From: Planctomycetaceae bacterium
GTDB lineage: Bacteria; Planctomycetota; Planctomycetia; Planctomycetales; Planctomycetaceae
Direction of reading: 5' to 3'
Length of the DNA stretch: 64,000 nt
Assembly: GCA_002724315.1 (NCBI GenBank)
Contig: PBOJ01000049.1
Span: forward strand, 1-64,000
The notes under the pieces are model-generated. The model saw only the letters and a program-made list of their open reading frames with translations, made no database searches and was not told the origin of the DNA. Made by a program: the position numbers and the translations under genes. Below, one piece after another: positions 9,878-20,000 of the stretch (positions are counted from its first letter, which is position 1; each line of letters begins with the position of its first letter).

Positions 9878-12331
9878 TCAGTGGTTGAACAGAAATTCCT
9901 TGGAATTCAACAACGCCCAGAACAACTCCTGGTAGATTTCGTTTCGATCGTCGGCCGCAGCGACAGCCGCCAGCAACCGGGTCCGCTCGCGAACCGTCGG
10001 TTGTCGGGCCAGGCAGCGAACGTAAAGAGCCGAGATCACGGTGGCCGGTTCGTCATCGGCCGTCATCAATCGCTTCAAGACCTCGCCCCTCTCGATCTTG
10101 CCCCAGGTCGTGGCGCCGTTGATCAGGTGCAGGGCCTGCGAGAGATTCGGCTGCACGTCGACCTCGCAACTGCAGACCGTCTCGCGGTCGGAACGGCCGA
10201 ACGTATCGAGAAATTCGGTGGACATCGCGGCAACCGGCAACTGGACCGCACGTGTGCCCAGCGGAAATCCTCCCAGGCGGCTCGGAACGCCCGTGGCCTG
10301 GCACAGGCAGTCGTGCAACACCTCGGCTCGCAACCGGCGGAATGACGCGTGCGAAAAATTCCGCCGATCGTCGAGATTGCTCGCGGTCGGCTCGGTCGCC
10401 CGTTGGTACGCGAACGAGAGCGTGATGACGCGGATCAGCTTGCGGAAGTCGTAACCGTCGGCCACCAGCCGGTTGGCCAGGAAATCCAGCAACTCGGGAT
10501 TCGACGGTGGATTGCTCAACCGCACGTCGTCCACCTGGTCAACGATTCCCCTCCCGAAGAACTGCGCCCAGGCGATGTTGGCCAGGTTCCGTGAGAACCA
10601 TGGGTTCCCGTCGGCCGTCAGCCATTCGGCCAGCACGGCCCGGCGGTCCCGTCGACCCAGCTTGGGCACCTCACCGCCAAGGAACTTCGGCGGCATCACA
10701 CGATCGTCGACCGGATGACGGACCTCGCCCGACCCCTTGTTGAAGACAATCTGTTCTCGCGTGTCCTCCCAGTTCCGCTTCGAACCCAGTTGTGCAAAGA
10801 ACGCGGCAAAACCGTAGTAGTCGTTCATCGTCCAACGATCGAACGGGTGATTGTGACACTGTGCGCACTGGATACGGGTCCCCATGAAGACCTGGGCCAC
10901 GTTTTCGGCCAGGATCTTCGGTTTCCCGACCTGGCGGAAATACTGCGCCGGAGGATCCCGAAAGAACCCGCCCTCGGCCGTCAACAACTCTCGGACCATC
11001 CGATCCATCGGCACGTTGGCCAGGAGTCGCTTCCGCAACCAGCCGAAAAATCCCCCCTTGACGTTGCGGACCTGCAGCAATTCGGCCCACTTCATCACCC
11101 AGAGATCGGTGAACTCGGGTCGCTTGAGCAACTCGTCCACCAGCCGCTTCCGCTTGTCGGTCCGCTTGTCGGCGATGAACCGGTCGTATTCACTCGGCTG
11201 AGGCAACAGCCCGATCGTGTCCAGGTACACCCGGCGAAGGAAGGTCGAGTCATCACACAGCGGCGAGGGCACGACTCTCAGTTTCCTGAGCTTCCGATGG
11301 ATCAGTTCGTCAACCCGGTTGGCCACCGGCAGATCGGGAAACGCCGCCACGGGTCCGCCGGGGACCACGATCACCGGCAACCCGACGTTGTGTTCACCGA
11401 ACATCGCCATCACGAACGACTCGCCACGCCGCTGACCGCTGACCACCCCGTCGGCCGACACGACCGCCGATGCGGTGTTCGTGCTGGTGAAGACAGTCAG
11501 CCCGGTGACATCACGATCGGTACCATTGTCGTAGTGCGCCCGGACGACCAGCCGGTGAGAACTTTCCGCAGCCGCGTCCTCGCCGGGTCGAGTGCCCGAC
11601 AGGACGACCTCCGACGGGAACACCTCCAGCCGCTTCACGCGGGACACATCCTGGGGATCCCGCGGTGCTCCCTGCTCAAGCCACTTCAACAGCACCCGGT
11701 ACATCTCGCTGTGGGCGTCGAACCGCTGGCCACCACCGTGGACCACCTGCTCGGACGGCTTCGTCAGCAACAGGCTCTCGGCCGGCCGGGCCAGGTCGAT
11801 CCGCCGGCCAACAAATTCCCGGGTAATCCGGAAGTGGTCGCCGGCGGGGTCAAACCCGAAAACGGACAGTCGAAATCCTCGCTGTCCTCGCGACGCCCCG
11901 TGACAACTGCCACTGTTGCATCCCCCCTTGGTCAGCACCGGCATCACGTCGAGACCGAATCTCACCGGAGATGTCATGTCGGCATGGCGAACAGTCACCG
12001 GGACAACCAGTCGACGGCCATCGACGGTCACCACCAGGTCCAACGCCCCATCGGCCAACGGCTCGAGAACCCCTCCGACAATTCGGACCCGGTGGGCCAC
12101 CGAAGCCACCAGCCGGGCCCGGGAAGTCAAATCCCGAGTCCGACCGTCTGCACTGACCGACTGGACAATCACCCGCTGGCGATCGGCCGCCCCGTCGAGC
12201 GTCACCCGGGACGGGTAAACGCGAATCACCGGGGCATCGGCAATCGCCGTGCTGCAGCACAGGGCAACCACCAGGCCCCCAAGAGAGACCAGGCAATCGG
12301 TCCGTTTCCTGTGAACAAAACCGGGGATCAC
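9878..12331 (-). CDS. DUF1549/DUF1553 (PSD1-type) protein with Ig-like domains and heme-like motifs
   Basis: 817 aa from a GTG at 12331, which overlaps the preceding stop as GTGA, the arrangement seen at other junctions in this operon. The frame is open upstream to 12442 but inside the neighbour. After a signal peptide there is an Ig-like domain (~34-115), then GGCNSGSCHG with a CX4CH motif (Cys138, Cys143, His144), a Big_2-like domain (~235-323), the DUF1549 domain containing a classic CAQCHNHPFD (Cys489, Cys492, His493), and DUF1553 to the end. Such proteins are among the most abundant planctomycete families, with unknown activity, and almost always travel with DUF1501 proteins, as here. 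Confidence 0.88.
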   Translation of the reverse strand: MIPGFVHRKRTDCLVSLGGLVVALCCSTAIADAPVIRVYPSRVTLDGAADRQRVIVQSVSADGRTRDLTSRARLVASVAHRVRIVGGVLEPLADGALDLVVTVDGRRLVVPVTVRHADMTSPVRFGLDVMPVLTKGGCNSGSCHGASRGQRGFRLSVFGFDPAGDHFRITREFVGRRIDLARPAESLLLTKPSEQVVHGGGQRFDAHSEMYRVLLKWLEQGAPRDPQDVSRVKRLEVFPSEVVLSGTRPGEDAAAESSHRLVVRAHYDNGTDRDVTGLTVFTSTNTASAVVSADGVVSGQRRGESFVMAMFGEHNVGLPVIVVPGGPVAAFPDLPVANRVDELIHRKLRKLRVVPSPLCDDSTFLRRVYLDTIGLLPQPSEYDRFIADKRTDKRKRLVDELLKRPEFTDLWVMKWAELLQVRNVKGGFFGWLRKRLLANVPMDRMVRELLTAEGGFFRDPPAQYFRQVGKPKILAENVAQVFMGTRIQCAQCHNHPFDRWTMNDYYGFAAFFAQLGSKRNWEDTREQIVFNKGSGEVRHPVDDRVMPPKFLGGEVPKLGRRDRRAVLAEWLTADGNPWFSRNLANIAWAQFFGRGIVDQVDDVRLSNPPSNPELLDFLANRLVADGYDFRKLIRVITLSFAYQRATEPTASNLDDRRNFSHASFRRLRAEVLHDCLCQATGVPSRLGGFPLGTRAVQLPVAAMSTEFLDTFGRSDRETVCSCEVDVQPNLSQALHLINGATTWGKIERGEVLKRLMTADDEPATVISALYVRCLARQPTVRERTRLLAAVAAADDRNEIYQELFWALLNSKEFLFNH

Positions 12332-14814
12332 GGTCCTTGCCCCTCCTGCCGAGGTCCGGCCGCTGTTTCGAGAATCCTCAATTGCCCACCATGGCCCAGC
12401 CGTTGCACGACGGTCGTCATTCGACCACCTGCCACGCGCCATGGGATCGAGACCCGGCAGAAAAGTGTCTTGTGCAACCCGAGGGGTGCCGTCTTACCGG
12501 CCGTCACCCGGAAGGTGATCGACTCGGACGCCGTGGCGATCTCGACCGCCCCGGCCGTCACTCCCTCGGGCAACCCCAGCAACTCGGCCTTCGCCCCGCC
12601 GGAGAAATCGACCTTCTGTTCCAGTTGTGCCTTCAACTCGACTGTCTCCCCTCTCCGGAGAATGGCCCGCGTGAGCACCAGGTCCAGGAAGGCGGGAAGC
12701 ACCTCCAGTGTCCGCAACTGTGTCGACACACCACCTCCACGGAGCTGGGTGGCTTCCCGCGAGACGACCGCGATCGGCCACCGACCGGGACGCGCCTCGC
12801 GATTGGCTTCCAGCCGCATCTCCACCACCCGCTCCCCGTCGGACAACGGGCCGGACAACTCGGCACTGATCCCCGGGGGCGTGTAGAGCATCGACAACCG
12901 CACCTTCCGCCTCAGTCCCGGACCGACGCGGGCGCGAATCTTCAGCAGCGACTCACCCTCCTGAACCAGCGGAGCCCCCAGCGGCTCCAGTTCCAGGTGC
13001 ACCGGGTAGTCCTCGGCCACCGCAACCGCCAGCCGTTCAGAGTCGACTCCGAAAAAGGCGTAGTTGGGGGGATTGAGTCCGTAGAAGACCGACTGCTCGA
13101 ATTGGGTGTCCAGTGGCCGGCCCCGGGGGTCACTGGAACGGAACCGTGCCAGGCTGGCAGTGCGGCGAGCATCCCCGACCGCCGTGAACAGCATCGGCAC
13201 GCGTCTGGAGGTCAATCCGGGTGACTCCAAAGACACTCCCGGTGGCAGCCCCACGGCGGCCACCGACAGCGGCCCCTCGGGACAGTTCTCCCTGAGATTT
13301 TCGACGATCACCGCATAGCGATTGCCACGGGGCACCGACACGCTCTGCCCGGGGGTACCTCGCCAGTACGGCGGATCCCGGCGGACAAACAGCGTCAGCT
13401 TCGGCTCGATCACCGTCACCTCGATCCGGTAGTGGTAATCGATGCCACCCTTCTTGAGGTGATCGGCCACCTCGACCGAATACATGCCCTCCTCGTTTGC
13501 GGTCATCTCGGTGTAGGCGTCCTGGGCAAACCAGCCGGCGTGATGGCTGTTGTAGGCAAACATCGACGTGCGGTGTCTGCGCGGCGGATCGTCACCCCCG
13601 GCGACATTCGTCCCATCACGGACACGGTGAACGCTGAGGACCGAATCGAGCCGCGAATAGAGACGACGGGCGTAGACCTGGATCTTCAGCCGCTGCCCCT
13701 TTTCGGCTCGAAAGCGAAACGTGTCGACGTCACCGGGCTTCGAGATGACTCCGGCAAACGCAACCGGCACGGTCTGCTCCGACGGAGGTGACTTCCGCCA
13801 GTCGTCGTTGGGTTCGGCCTCGACCACTGTCGGCAGGTCGTTGATCCGGATCGGGTGAGGGGTCGGAGCCGATTGTCCGCCAAGCGTCGGGGTGACGGTG
13901 GTCGTGCCGAAGACCGACCGGTTGCGATCGGCGGCAACGGCCAGCAGCTGAGTGAATGGTCCCCGGGGATCACCCAGGAAAGTCATCCGCACCGATTTGT
14001 CCGAGATGCGACCGGCGGCGATCACGGCGAGCGGACGCGGGAAGGTGCCCACGTGCAGCAGGTACCTCCCCCGGGGCCCCTTGTACGACCCCTCGTTCCC
14101 ATAGCCGCTCTCGCGGATCGCGATCATGTAGGGACCGGAGGTGCCGGCGACCAGCCCGGTGATCGGATCGTGCAGTCCGAGTCCCGTGTCATCCGACTCG
14201 GCCAGCACCCGGGCTCTGGCATCGAAAACCGTCACGTGAGCGTCAAACAGGCCCTGGGCCATCCGCACGGCCTGGACGTCGACGTTCAGACGCTGGCCCT
14301 TCTTCAGCATCACGCGGTACCAGTCAAGCTGGCCCACATCGCTGATGTATCCCGACACCGTTGTGTTGAGTGCCACGTCCTGGGGATCCTCGAATGTCGT
14401 CGCTCTGGACCGCTCGGCCAGCCGGGGCAGAGGACCGACGTACAGGGTGTGCAGGGTCGAGAGCCCACCGCGGTCACGGATTCGAAACCGGTGCTGGCCG
14501 ATCCGGCAGTCGGCCGACACCCGGATCGTCGCCAGGTACTCCCGACCGTCCGGAGGCAGTCCCTTGGACTGTTCCAGCAACGTCAGTCCCTGGCAGACCA
14601 GTCCGGGCGAATAAAACAGGATGTCCTCGGCCGAGGGCAACCAGGCACAACGCAACAGGACCGTCGCAACGGTGCCCCTCTGAAGGTAACGCGGTGAGGC
14701 CGAGACCACCGAGCGGGCTTCGGACTGGGCCTGCCCCGTCGAGACCATCGCCAGCACCAGGCAGACCGTCACCAGCGGCCGGATCGCACGGTCGGCTCGC
14801 CCCCGGCAACTCAT
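12328..14814 (-). CDS. Secreted PPC-domain protein
   Basis: 828 aa. The ATG at 14814 overlaps the upstream DUF1501 stop as ATGA, so translational coupling is likely, and its own stop overlaps the next start by four bases. A signal peptide (hydrophobic ~14-28, ending GQAQ) is followed by beta-rich sequence. Two segments resemble bacterial pre-peptidase C-terminal (PPC) domains: about 140-250 (TTVSGYISDVGQLDWYRV, LLHVGTFPRP) and about 330-450 (GVISKPGDVDTFRFRAEKGQ). No protease or other catalytic domain is visible. It probably works outside the cytoplasmic membrane with the DUF1501, DUF1549/DUF1553 and cytochrome proteins encoded around it. Confidence 0.82.
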   Translation of the reverse strand: MSCRGRADRAIRPLVTVCLVLAMVSTGQAQSEARSVVSASPRYLQRGTVATVLLRCAWLPSAEDILFYSPGLVCQGLTLLEQSKGLPPDGREYLATIRVSADCRIGQHRFRIRDRGGLSTLHTLYVGPLPRLAERSRATTFEDPQDVALNTTVSGYISDVGQLDWYRVMLKKGQRLNVDVQAVRMAQGLFDAHVTVFDARARVLAESDDTGLGLHDPITGLVAGTSGPYMIAIRESGYGNEGSYKGPRGRYLLHVGTFPRPLAVIAAGRISDKSVRMTFLGDPRGPFTQLLAVAADRNRSVFGTTTVTPTLGGQSAPTPHPIRINDLPTVVEAEPNDDWRKSPPSEQTVPVAFAGVISKPGDVDTFRFRAEKGQRLKIQVYARRLYSRLDSVLSVHRVRDGTNVAGGDDPPRRHRTSMFAYNSHHAGWFAQDAYTEMTANEEGMYSVEVADHLKKGGIDYHYRIEVTVIEPKLTLFVRRDPPYWRGTPGQSVSVPRGNRYAVIVENLRENCPEGPLSVAAVGLPPGVSLESPGLTSRRVPMLFTAVGDARRTASLARFRSSDPRGRPLDTQFEQSVFYGLNPPNYAFFGVDSERLAVAVAEDYPVHLELEPLGAPLVQEGESLLKIRARVGPGLRRKVRLSMLYTPPGISAELSGPLSDGERVVEMRLEANREARPGRWPIAVVSREATQLRGGGVSTQLRTLEVLPAFLDLVLTRAILRRGETVELKAQLEQKVDFSGGAKAELLGLPEGVTAGAVEIATASESITFRVTAGKTAPLGLHKTLFCRVSIPWRVAGGRMTTVVQRLGHGGQLRILETAAGPRQEGQGP

Positions 14815-16130
14815 GATGCCTCCAGCAGCTCTTTGACCACCCGCCCACCCTTGACGATCTCGATCGGCCGTGCCCCCGGAGCCATCAGTTCCTTTTCGGC
14901 GACGATGCCGATCTGGTGATAGACCGTCGTCAGCAGGTCCCGGGGAGACAGGGCCCCCGTGTCGGGTGAGGAAGCGGTCAGGTCACTGGATCCGTGAACG
15001 TGACCGCGGCGGATTCCGGCCCCGGCCAGCATCACGCTGAAAACCCTCGCCCAATGGTCGCGACCAGCCGACTTGTTGATCCGGGGCGTCCTTCCGAACT
15101 CGGTGGTGACCGTCACCAGGGTCGTCTCGAGCAGACCGCGATCGTCCAGATCCGTGACCAGGGCAGCCAGGGCATGGTCGAAGACCGGAACCTGGCCGGC
15201 CAGCGAGGGAGCAATGTTGAAGTGGGCATCCCAGGTGCCGTACTCCAGCGATACGAACCTCACACCCGCCTCGACCAGCCGTCGTGCCAGCAGCATCCTC
15301 ATGCCCGCCGCCCCGTTGCCGTAAGCTTCGCGGATTGCGGGCTTTTCCTTAGAGAGATCAAAGGCCGCGCGGGCCGCCGGCGAATCGATCATCCGGTAGG
15401 CCTGCCGGTAGAACGAGTCGATCGCCTTGAGACGCGGGACCTCGGCCTCGCGGTCGACTCGCTCGTTGACCAGTGACAGCAACGAACGGGCTCGCGACTG
15501 TCGAGCCGTATTGACACGGGCCGGTGGCCGCAGGTCCTTGACGGCAAAACCGTCCTCGGCCGGGTCACTGCCCAAGCCGAACGGACCGTAGGCACTGCTC
15601 AGGTAACCGTTACCGGCAAAACGGTGGGGCTTGCCCGGCACGCAGATGTAAGCAGGCAGATCGTTGCGGGGGCCGTACTCGTGAGCCACCACGCTGCCCA
15701 GGCTGGGGTAGCTGATCGCCGGACTGGGACCGTACCCCGTGTACATCTGGTGCACACCCGCATCGTGGTCGGCCAGGACGTGGCTGACGGCCCGGCACAG
15801 CGTCACCCGGTCAAGGATCGTGGCGGTGCGGGGCAGCAGGCTGCTGAACTGGATGCCCGGAAGACGAGTGTCGATGACCTCCAGCCCGCCACGGTATTCG
15901 GTCGGGGACTTCGGCTTGGGATCAAAGGTGTCCTGGTGAGCCATCCCGCCGGGGAGAAAAATGTTGATGACGCTGTGGGCCGGACCGGGCCGGCTCTGGA
16001 AGTCCTTCTGATCGGACCGGGCCTCCCAGCGAAGGAGGTCCGGAAGACTCAGGCCCAGACCGCCCAGGGTCCCGACCTGCAAGGCACCGCGGCGAGTGAT
16101 GACGCGAGATGACACAACTCTCATTGTCAT
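14811..16130 (-). CDS. DUF1501 protein with Tat-type signal
   Basis: 439 aa from the ATG at 16130; a GTG at 16157 would add nine residues. The N-terminus carries a twin-arginine signal (ITRRGALQVGTLGGLGLSL), consistent with export in folded form. The body shows typical DUF1501 signatures, a family with an alkaline-phosphatase/sulfatase-like fold: NIFLPGGMAHQDTFDPKP, LEYGTWDAHFN, TEFGRTPRIN and GRDHWARVFSVMLAGAGI. Activity is not established for the family. It is the first gene of the minus-strand operon and overlaps the PPC-protein gene by four bases. A second DUF1501 gene lies at 41.0 kb. Confidence 0.92.
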   Translation of the reverse strand: MTMRVVSSRVITRRGALQVGTLGGLGLSLPDLLRWEARSDQKDFQSRPGPAHSVINIFLPGGMAHQDTFDPKPKSPTEYRGGLEVIDTRLPGIQFSSLLPRTATILDRVTLCRAVSHVLADHDAGVHQMYTGYGPSPAISYPSLGSVVAHEYGPRNDLPAYICVPGKPHRFAGNGYLSSAYGPFGLGSDPAEDGFAVKDLRPPARVNTARQSRARSLLSLVNERVDREAEVPRLKAIDSFYRQAYRMIDSPAARAAFDLSKEKPAIREAYGNGAAGMRMLLARRLVEAGVRFVSLEYGTWDAHFNIAPSLAGQVPVFDHALAALVTDLDDRGLLETTLVTVTTEFGRTPRINKSAGRDHWARVFSVMLAGAGIRRGHVHGSSDLTASSPDTGALSPRDLLTTVYHQIGIVAEKELMAPGARPIEIVKGGRVVKELLEAS

Positions 16131-16171
16131 CTGACGACCGGGGCTGTCAACAGCCACCCGCCGTCCACGTG

Positions 16172-16738
16172 TCAGACCCGTGAAGTGAACTCGGTCGAGG
16201 ACGCCTCGACGAAATCTTCGCCCCGCAGGCTGGCCCAGAAGTGGTACGCACCGGGCACGACGTTCGGCTTGGGGTCACGCAGCATCACGAAACCGCCGAC
16301 CTCGTCCGGCTCGCAGAACGTGCGAAACCACAGCATGCCGCAGACGTTTGGCTGAGGCGACAACAGGTGCACCGCGATCCCTTCTTCAACGTGCAGATCG
16401 TGCAGCATGCCGAAGAAACCCGTCGGGATCCCCTTGACCGACTTCATCTCGATGCCAACCGTTCGACAACCCCCGCCGGCAGGAGATCGCGACTGGCGCT
16501 CCCGGCCCCCCCTCTGGCACAGGTCGACCAGGGTGTCGCGGAGCAGACAGAGATCCGAACCGTCCCAGATCTCCTTGGTGCCCAGGTCAAGTACGGGATA
16601 GCCACGATCGTAGTGGACATCGATCCGCGGCGAATCCTGCCAGCGAGACTGGATACTCTGGCGGATCGACTCGCGCGTCGCAGCCGGCTCTTCCCGTTCG
16701 AGAGGGTCTATCGGAGGCAGACAAACAGCCTGGTTCAT
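16172..16738 (-). CDS. Hypothetical 188-aa protein
   Basis: I do not recognise a family. The start is placed at the ATG at 16738 (MNQAVCLPPIDPLE), because the frame upstream to 17038 crosses the lhr promoter region and reads as non-coding, Arg-rich sequence. No signal peptide or membrane helix is visible, so it is probably cytoplasmic. The sequence is compact and contains GYPVLDLGTKEIWDGSDL and GFFGMLHDLHVEEGIAVH, with several Cys residues. It ends 14-41 bp before the DUF1501 gene, depending on which start that gene uses, so it could be cotranscribed with that operon, and it is divergent from lhr. Confidence 0.6.
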   Translation of the reverse strand: MNQAVCLPPIDPLEREEPAATRESIRQSIQSRWQDSPRIDVHYDRGYPVLDLGTKEIWDGSDLCLLRDTLVDLCQRGGRERQSRSPAGGGCRTVGIEMKSVKGIPTGFFGMLHDLHVEEGIAVHLLSPQPNVCGMLWFRTFCEPDEVGGFVMLRDPKPNVVPGAYHFWASLRGEDFVEASSTEFTSRV

Positions 16739-17024
16739 CTCGGGGCTCCATCTGCGGCCCGCAGAGGATGACCCACGGTATGGACCGCGGGGGAGGTGAG
16801 TGAGAAACCGCGGTCCTGACGGTGCACAACGAAAAGGGCGGGAAATATTCCGTTGACACCGCAGGACGCGGAATTTGCTCTTTCGAGCTACCCGATAACC
16901 CCCTCCCGAACAAAACTGTTCGTGGAAATCTGGACTTTTTTCCGCTGTGTCGAAAATTGGTTGACACCTGGCCGGTACAACTCGGTTGGTTGTCCGGACA
17001 ACTTCGTTACGATGCCTCCCAACG
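16739..17024. promoter_or_regulatory. Divergent intergenic region with two TTGACA boxes and a 14-bp palindrome
   Basis: 286 bp separate the 188-aa gene (minus) from lhr (plus). TTGACA occurs twice on the plus strand, at 16853-16858 and 16961-16966, but neither has a good -10 box at the usual spacing. A perfect 14-bp palindrome, GTTGTCCGGACAAC (16989-17002), lies 22 bases before the lhr ATG and could be an operator. The regulator is not identifiable from the sequence. Confidence 0.35.
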
Positions 17025-20000
17025 ATGCCGGTCTCCACCTTTCACCCGCTGATCCAGAAGTGGTTCGCGTCACGGTTCGACGCTCCGACCCAGCCACAAG
17101 CCCAGGGCTGGCCAGCCATCGCCGCAGGTGAGCACACCCTGATCGCCGCGCCCACCGGAAGCGGAAAGACCCTGACCGCCTTCCTGGCCGTCATCGACCG
17201 GCTTCTGCGCGAGGGACTCGAAAACGGCGGTCTCGACGACACCGTCCGGGTCGTCTACGTCTCGCCCCTGCGGGCCCTCTCCAACGACATGCACCGAAAC
17301 CTCGAGTTGCCCCTGGAGGAGATCCTTGAGCTGGGACGCCAGGAGGGCTACGACATGCCCGATCTGCGGGTCGGACTCCGCACCGGTGACACCAGCTCTT
17401 GGGAACGCACCAAGCTGGTCCGCCGTCCGCCCCAGATCCTGGTCACCACGCCCGAATCGCTGTTCTTGATGCTCACCGCCGAAAAGTCCCGACAGACCCT
17501 CGGTGAAGTGGACACGTTGATCATCGACGAGATCCATGCCCTGGTGCGAGACAAGCGGGGCAGCCACCTGTCGCTGAGCGTCGAACGCCTCGAAGCCCAC
17601 ACCTCCGCCGACCTCCAGCGGATCGGACTCTCGGCCACCCAGAAGCCGATTCACCGGACCGCGTCGTTCCTGGTCGGTGGCCGGGCGGCAGAGGGCACTC
17701 CGACGGTGATCGACGTGGGCCACCAGCGAGAGCTCGACCTGCAGATCGAAGTCCCTCCCAGCGATCTGTCGGCTGTCTGCTCCCACGAGCAGTGGGCCGA
17801 GATCAACTCTCGGATTGTCGAACTGATCAACACACATACCAGCACGCTGGTCTTCGTCAACACCCGGAGACTCGCCGAGCGAGTCACTCACCAGTTGACC
17901 GAGATCCTCGGTGAAGACCACGTGGGCAGCCACCACGGCTCCCTGTCGTCCGGAACACGCCTGGACACCGAACAACAACTCAAGGAAGGCCGACTGAAGG
18001 CGGTCGTTGCCACCGCATCGCTGGAACTGGGTATCGACATTGGACACGTCGACCTGGTGATCCAGATCGGTTCTCCCCGGGCCATCGCCACGCTCCTTCA
18101 GCGCATCGGTCGCTCGGGCCACTCGCTGGGACTGATCCCCAAGGGGCGGCTGTTCGCGTTGTCGCGGGACGAGTTGATCGAGTGCCAGGCGATGGTGCGG
18201 GCCATCCGCAGCCATCGCCTCGACGAGGTCCAGGTCCCCGTCGCGCCACTGGACGTGCTCGCCCAGCAGATCGTCGCCGAGGTGGCCGCCCGGGAATGGT
18301 CCTCCGACGAGTTGTTCGCGTTGGCCCGGGGCTCCGGGCCGTATTCTCAATTGGCACGTGAGTCATTCGACAGGGTGATCGATTTCCTTTCCGAGGGCAT
18401 CACCGACACGTCCGGACGCGGACGCGTCTACCTGCACCACGATCGAGTCGGCGGGCGGCTGAGAGCCCGCAAGTCGGCACGCCTTTCGGCCTGCACCAAC
18501 GCCGGAGCGATCCCCGACATCGGCAGCTACCGGGTCGTCACCGAGGACGATCTGTTCGTGGGAACGCTCGACGAGGACTTCGCGATCGAGAGCCAGGCGG
18601 GCGACGTCTTCCTGCTGGGAAACACCTCGTGGAGAATCCACCATGTCCGGGGAGAACGGGTGACGGTCTCCGACGCCGGCGGAGCCCCGCCGACGATTCC
18701 CTTCTGGAGAGGCGAAGCCCCCGGGAGAACCTGGGAACTCTCCGAGGAGGTCTCGAGGTTGCGAGAGGAGATTGCCGAACGGATCGGAGGACCGGGGGGC
18801 GAGGAATCCGGGCGTGCCCGACGGCTGGAACAGGCGAAACGGTGGGTCGCTGAGGAGACGCTCTGCAACGAACACGCCGCCGGACAGGTTGTCGATTACA
18901 TCGCATCGCAACAGGCCGCCGTCGGGTTGGTCCCCTCGGGACAGCGAGTGCTCTTCGAACGGTTCTTCGACGAATCGGGCGGGATGCAGGTCGTGATCCA
19001 CGCCCCGTTCGGCTCGAGGATCAACCGGGCCTGGGGCCTGGCGTTGAGAAAGCGGTTCTGCCGGTCCTTCGATTTCGAATTGCAGGCCACCGCCGATGAC
19101 GACGGCTTCATCCTCTCTCTCGGCCCGCAGCACAGTTTTCCGCTTGAGAGCCTCTTCGGAATGCTCGGACCCCACAACGCTCGCAACCTGCTCGAACAGG
19201 CACTGCTGGCCGTCCCGGTCTTCCAACTCCGCTGGCGATGGAACCTCACCCGATCGCTGATGGTGCTCCGCCGGCAAGGCTCCAAGAAGGTGCCTCACGC
19301 GATCCAGAGATTCCGTGCCGACGACCTGTTGACGGCCGTCTTTCCCAAGCTCACCGGTTGCCAGGAGAACATCACCGGAGATCACGAGATCCCCGACCAC
19401 CCGCTGGTGCAACAGACGATGCACGACTGTCTGCACGAGGCGTTGGATTACGCCGGACTCCAACAGGTGCTCGAGCGAATCGACTCCGGAGAAATCGAAC
19501 TGGTGGGCCGCGACACCCGTGAACCGTCGCCGTTCACCTGGGAACTGCTCAATGCCAACCCCTACGCGTTCCTCGACGGAGGCGAAATCCAGGAACGACG
19601 GGCTCGGGCCGTGGCCACCCGCCGCAGCCTGTCGGTCGAAGAACTCGGCGACCTCGGTCGTCTCGACCCCGAGGCAATCCGCCAGGTCATCGACGAGGCC
19701 CGGCCGCCGGTACGCGACGCCGACGAACTGCACGACCTGTTGCTCTCGCGGTTCGTCCTCCCCGCAGAAGCCCCTGCCGACGATTGGACCGGTTGGTTTG
19801 ACGAACTGGTCGAAACCGGCCGGGCGACCCGGGTGATTTTGGCCGACGACCATACCGCCTGGGTCGCTGCCGAACGGCTGCCGGCGGCAGTGGCCATGTA
19901 CGACAATCCGACGCTCGACCCATTGCTGACAGCCCCCGACGGGGTCCGCACCGATTACACCTCGACCGACGCTCGCCTGGCGGCCGTTCGGGGTTTGGTC

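Noticed and set aside
16853-16881. Strong promoter for lhr at the first TTGACA
   Set aside because: The hexamer 17 bases downstream (TGCTCT) is a poor -10 box, and the start would lie about 140 bases before the ATG.
18363-19853. 496-codon open frame opposite lhr
   Set aside because: Lies wholly inside a clear helicase gene and has no recognisable domain.
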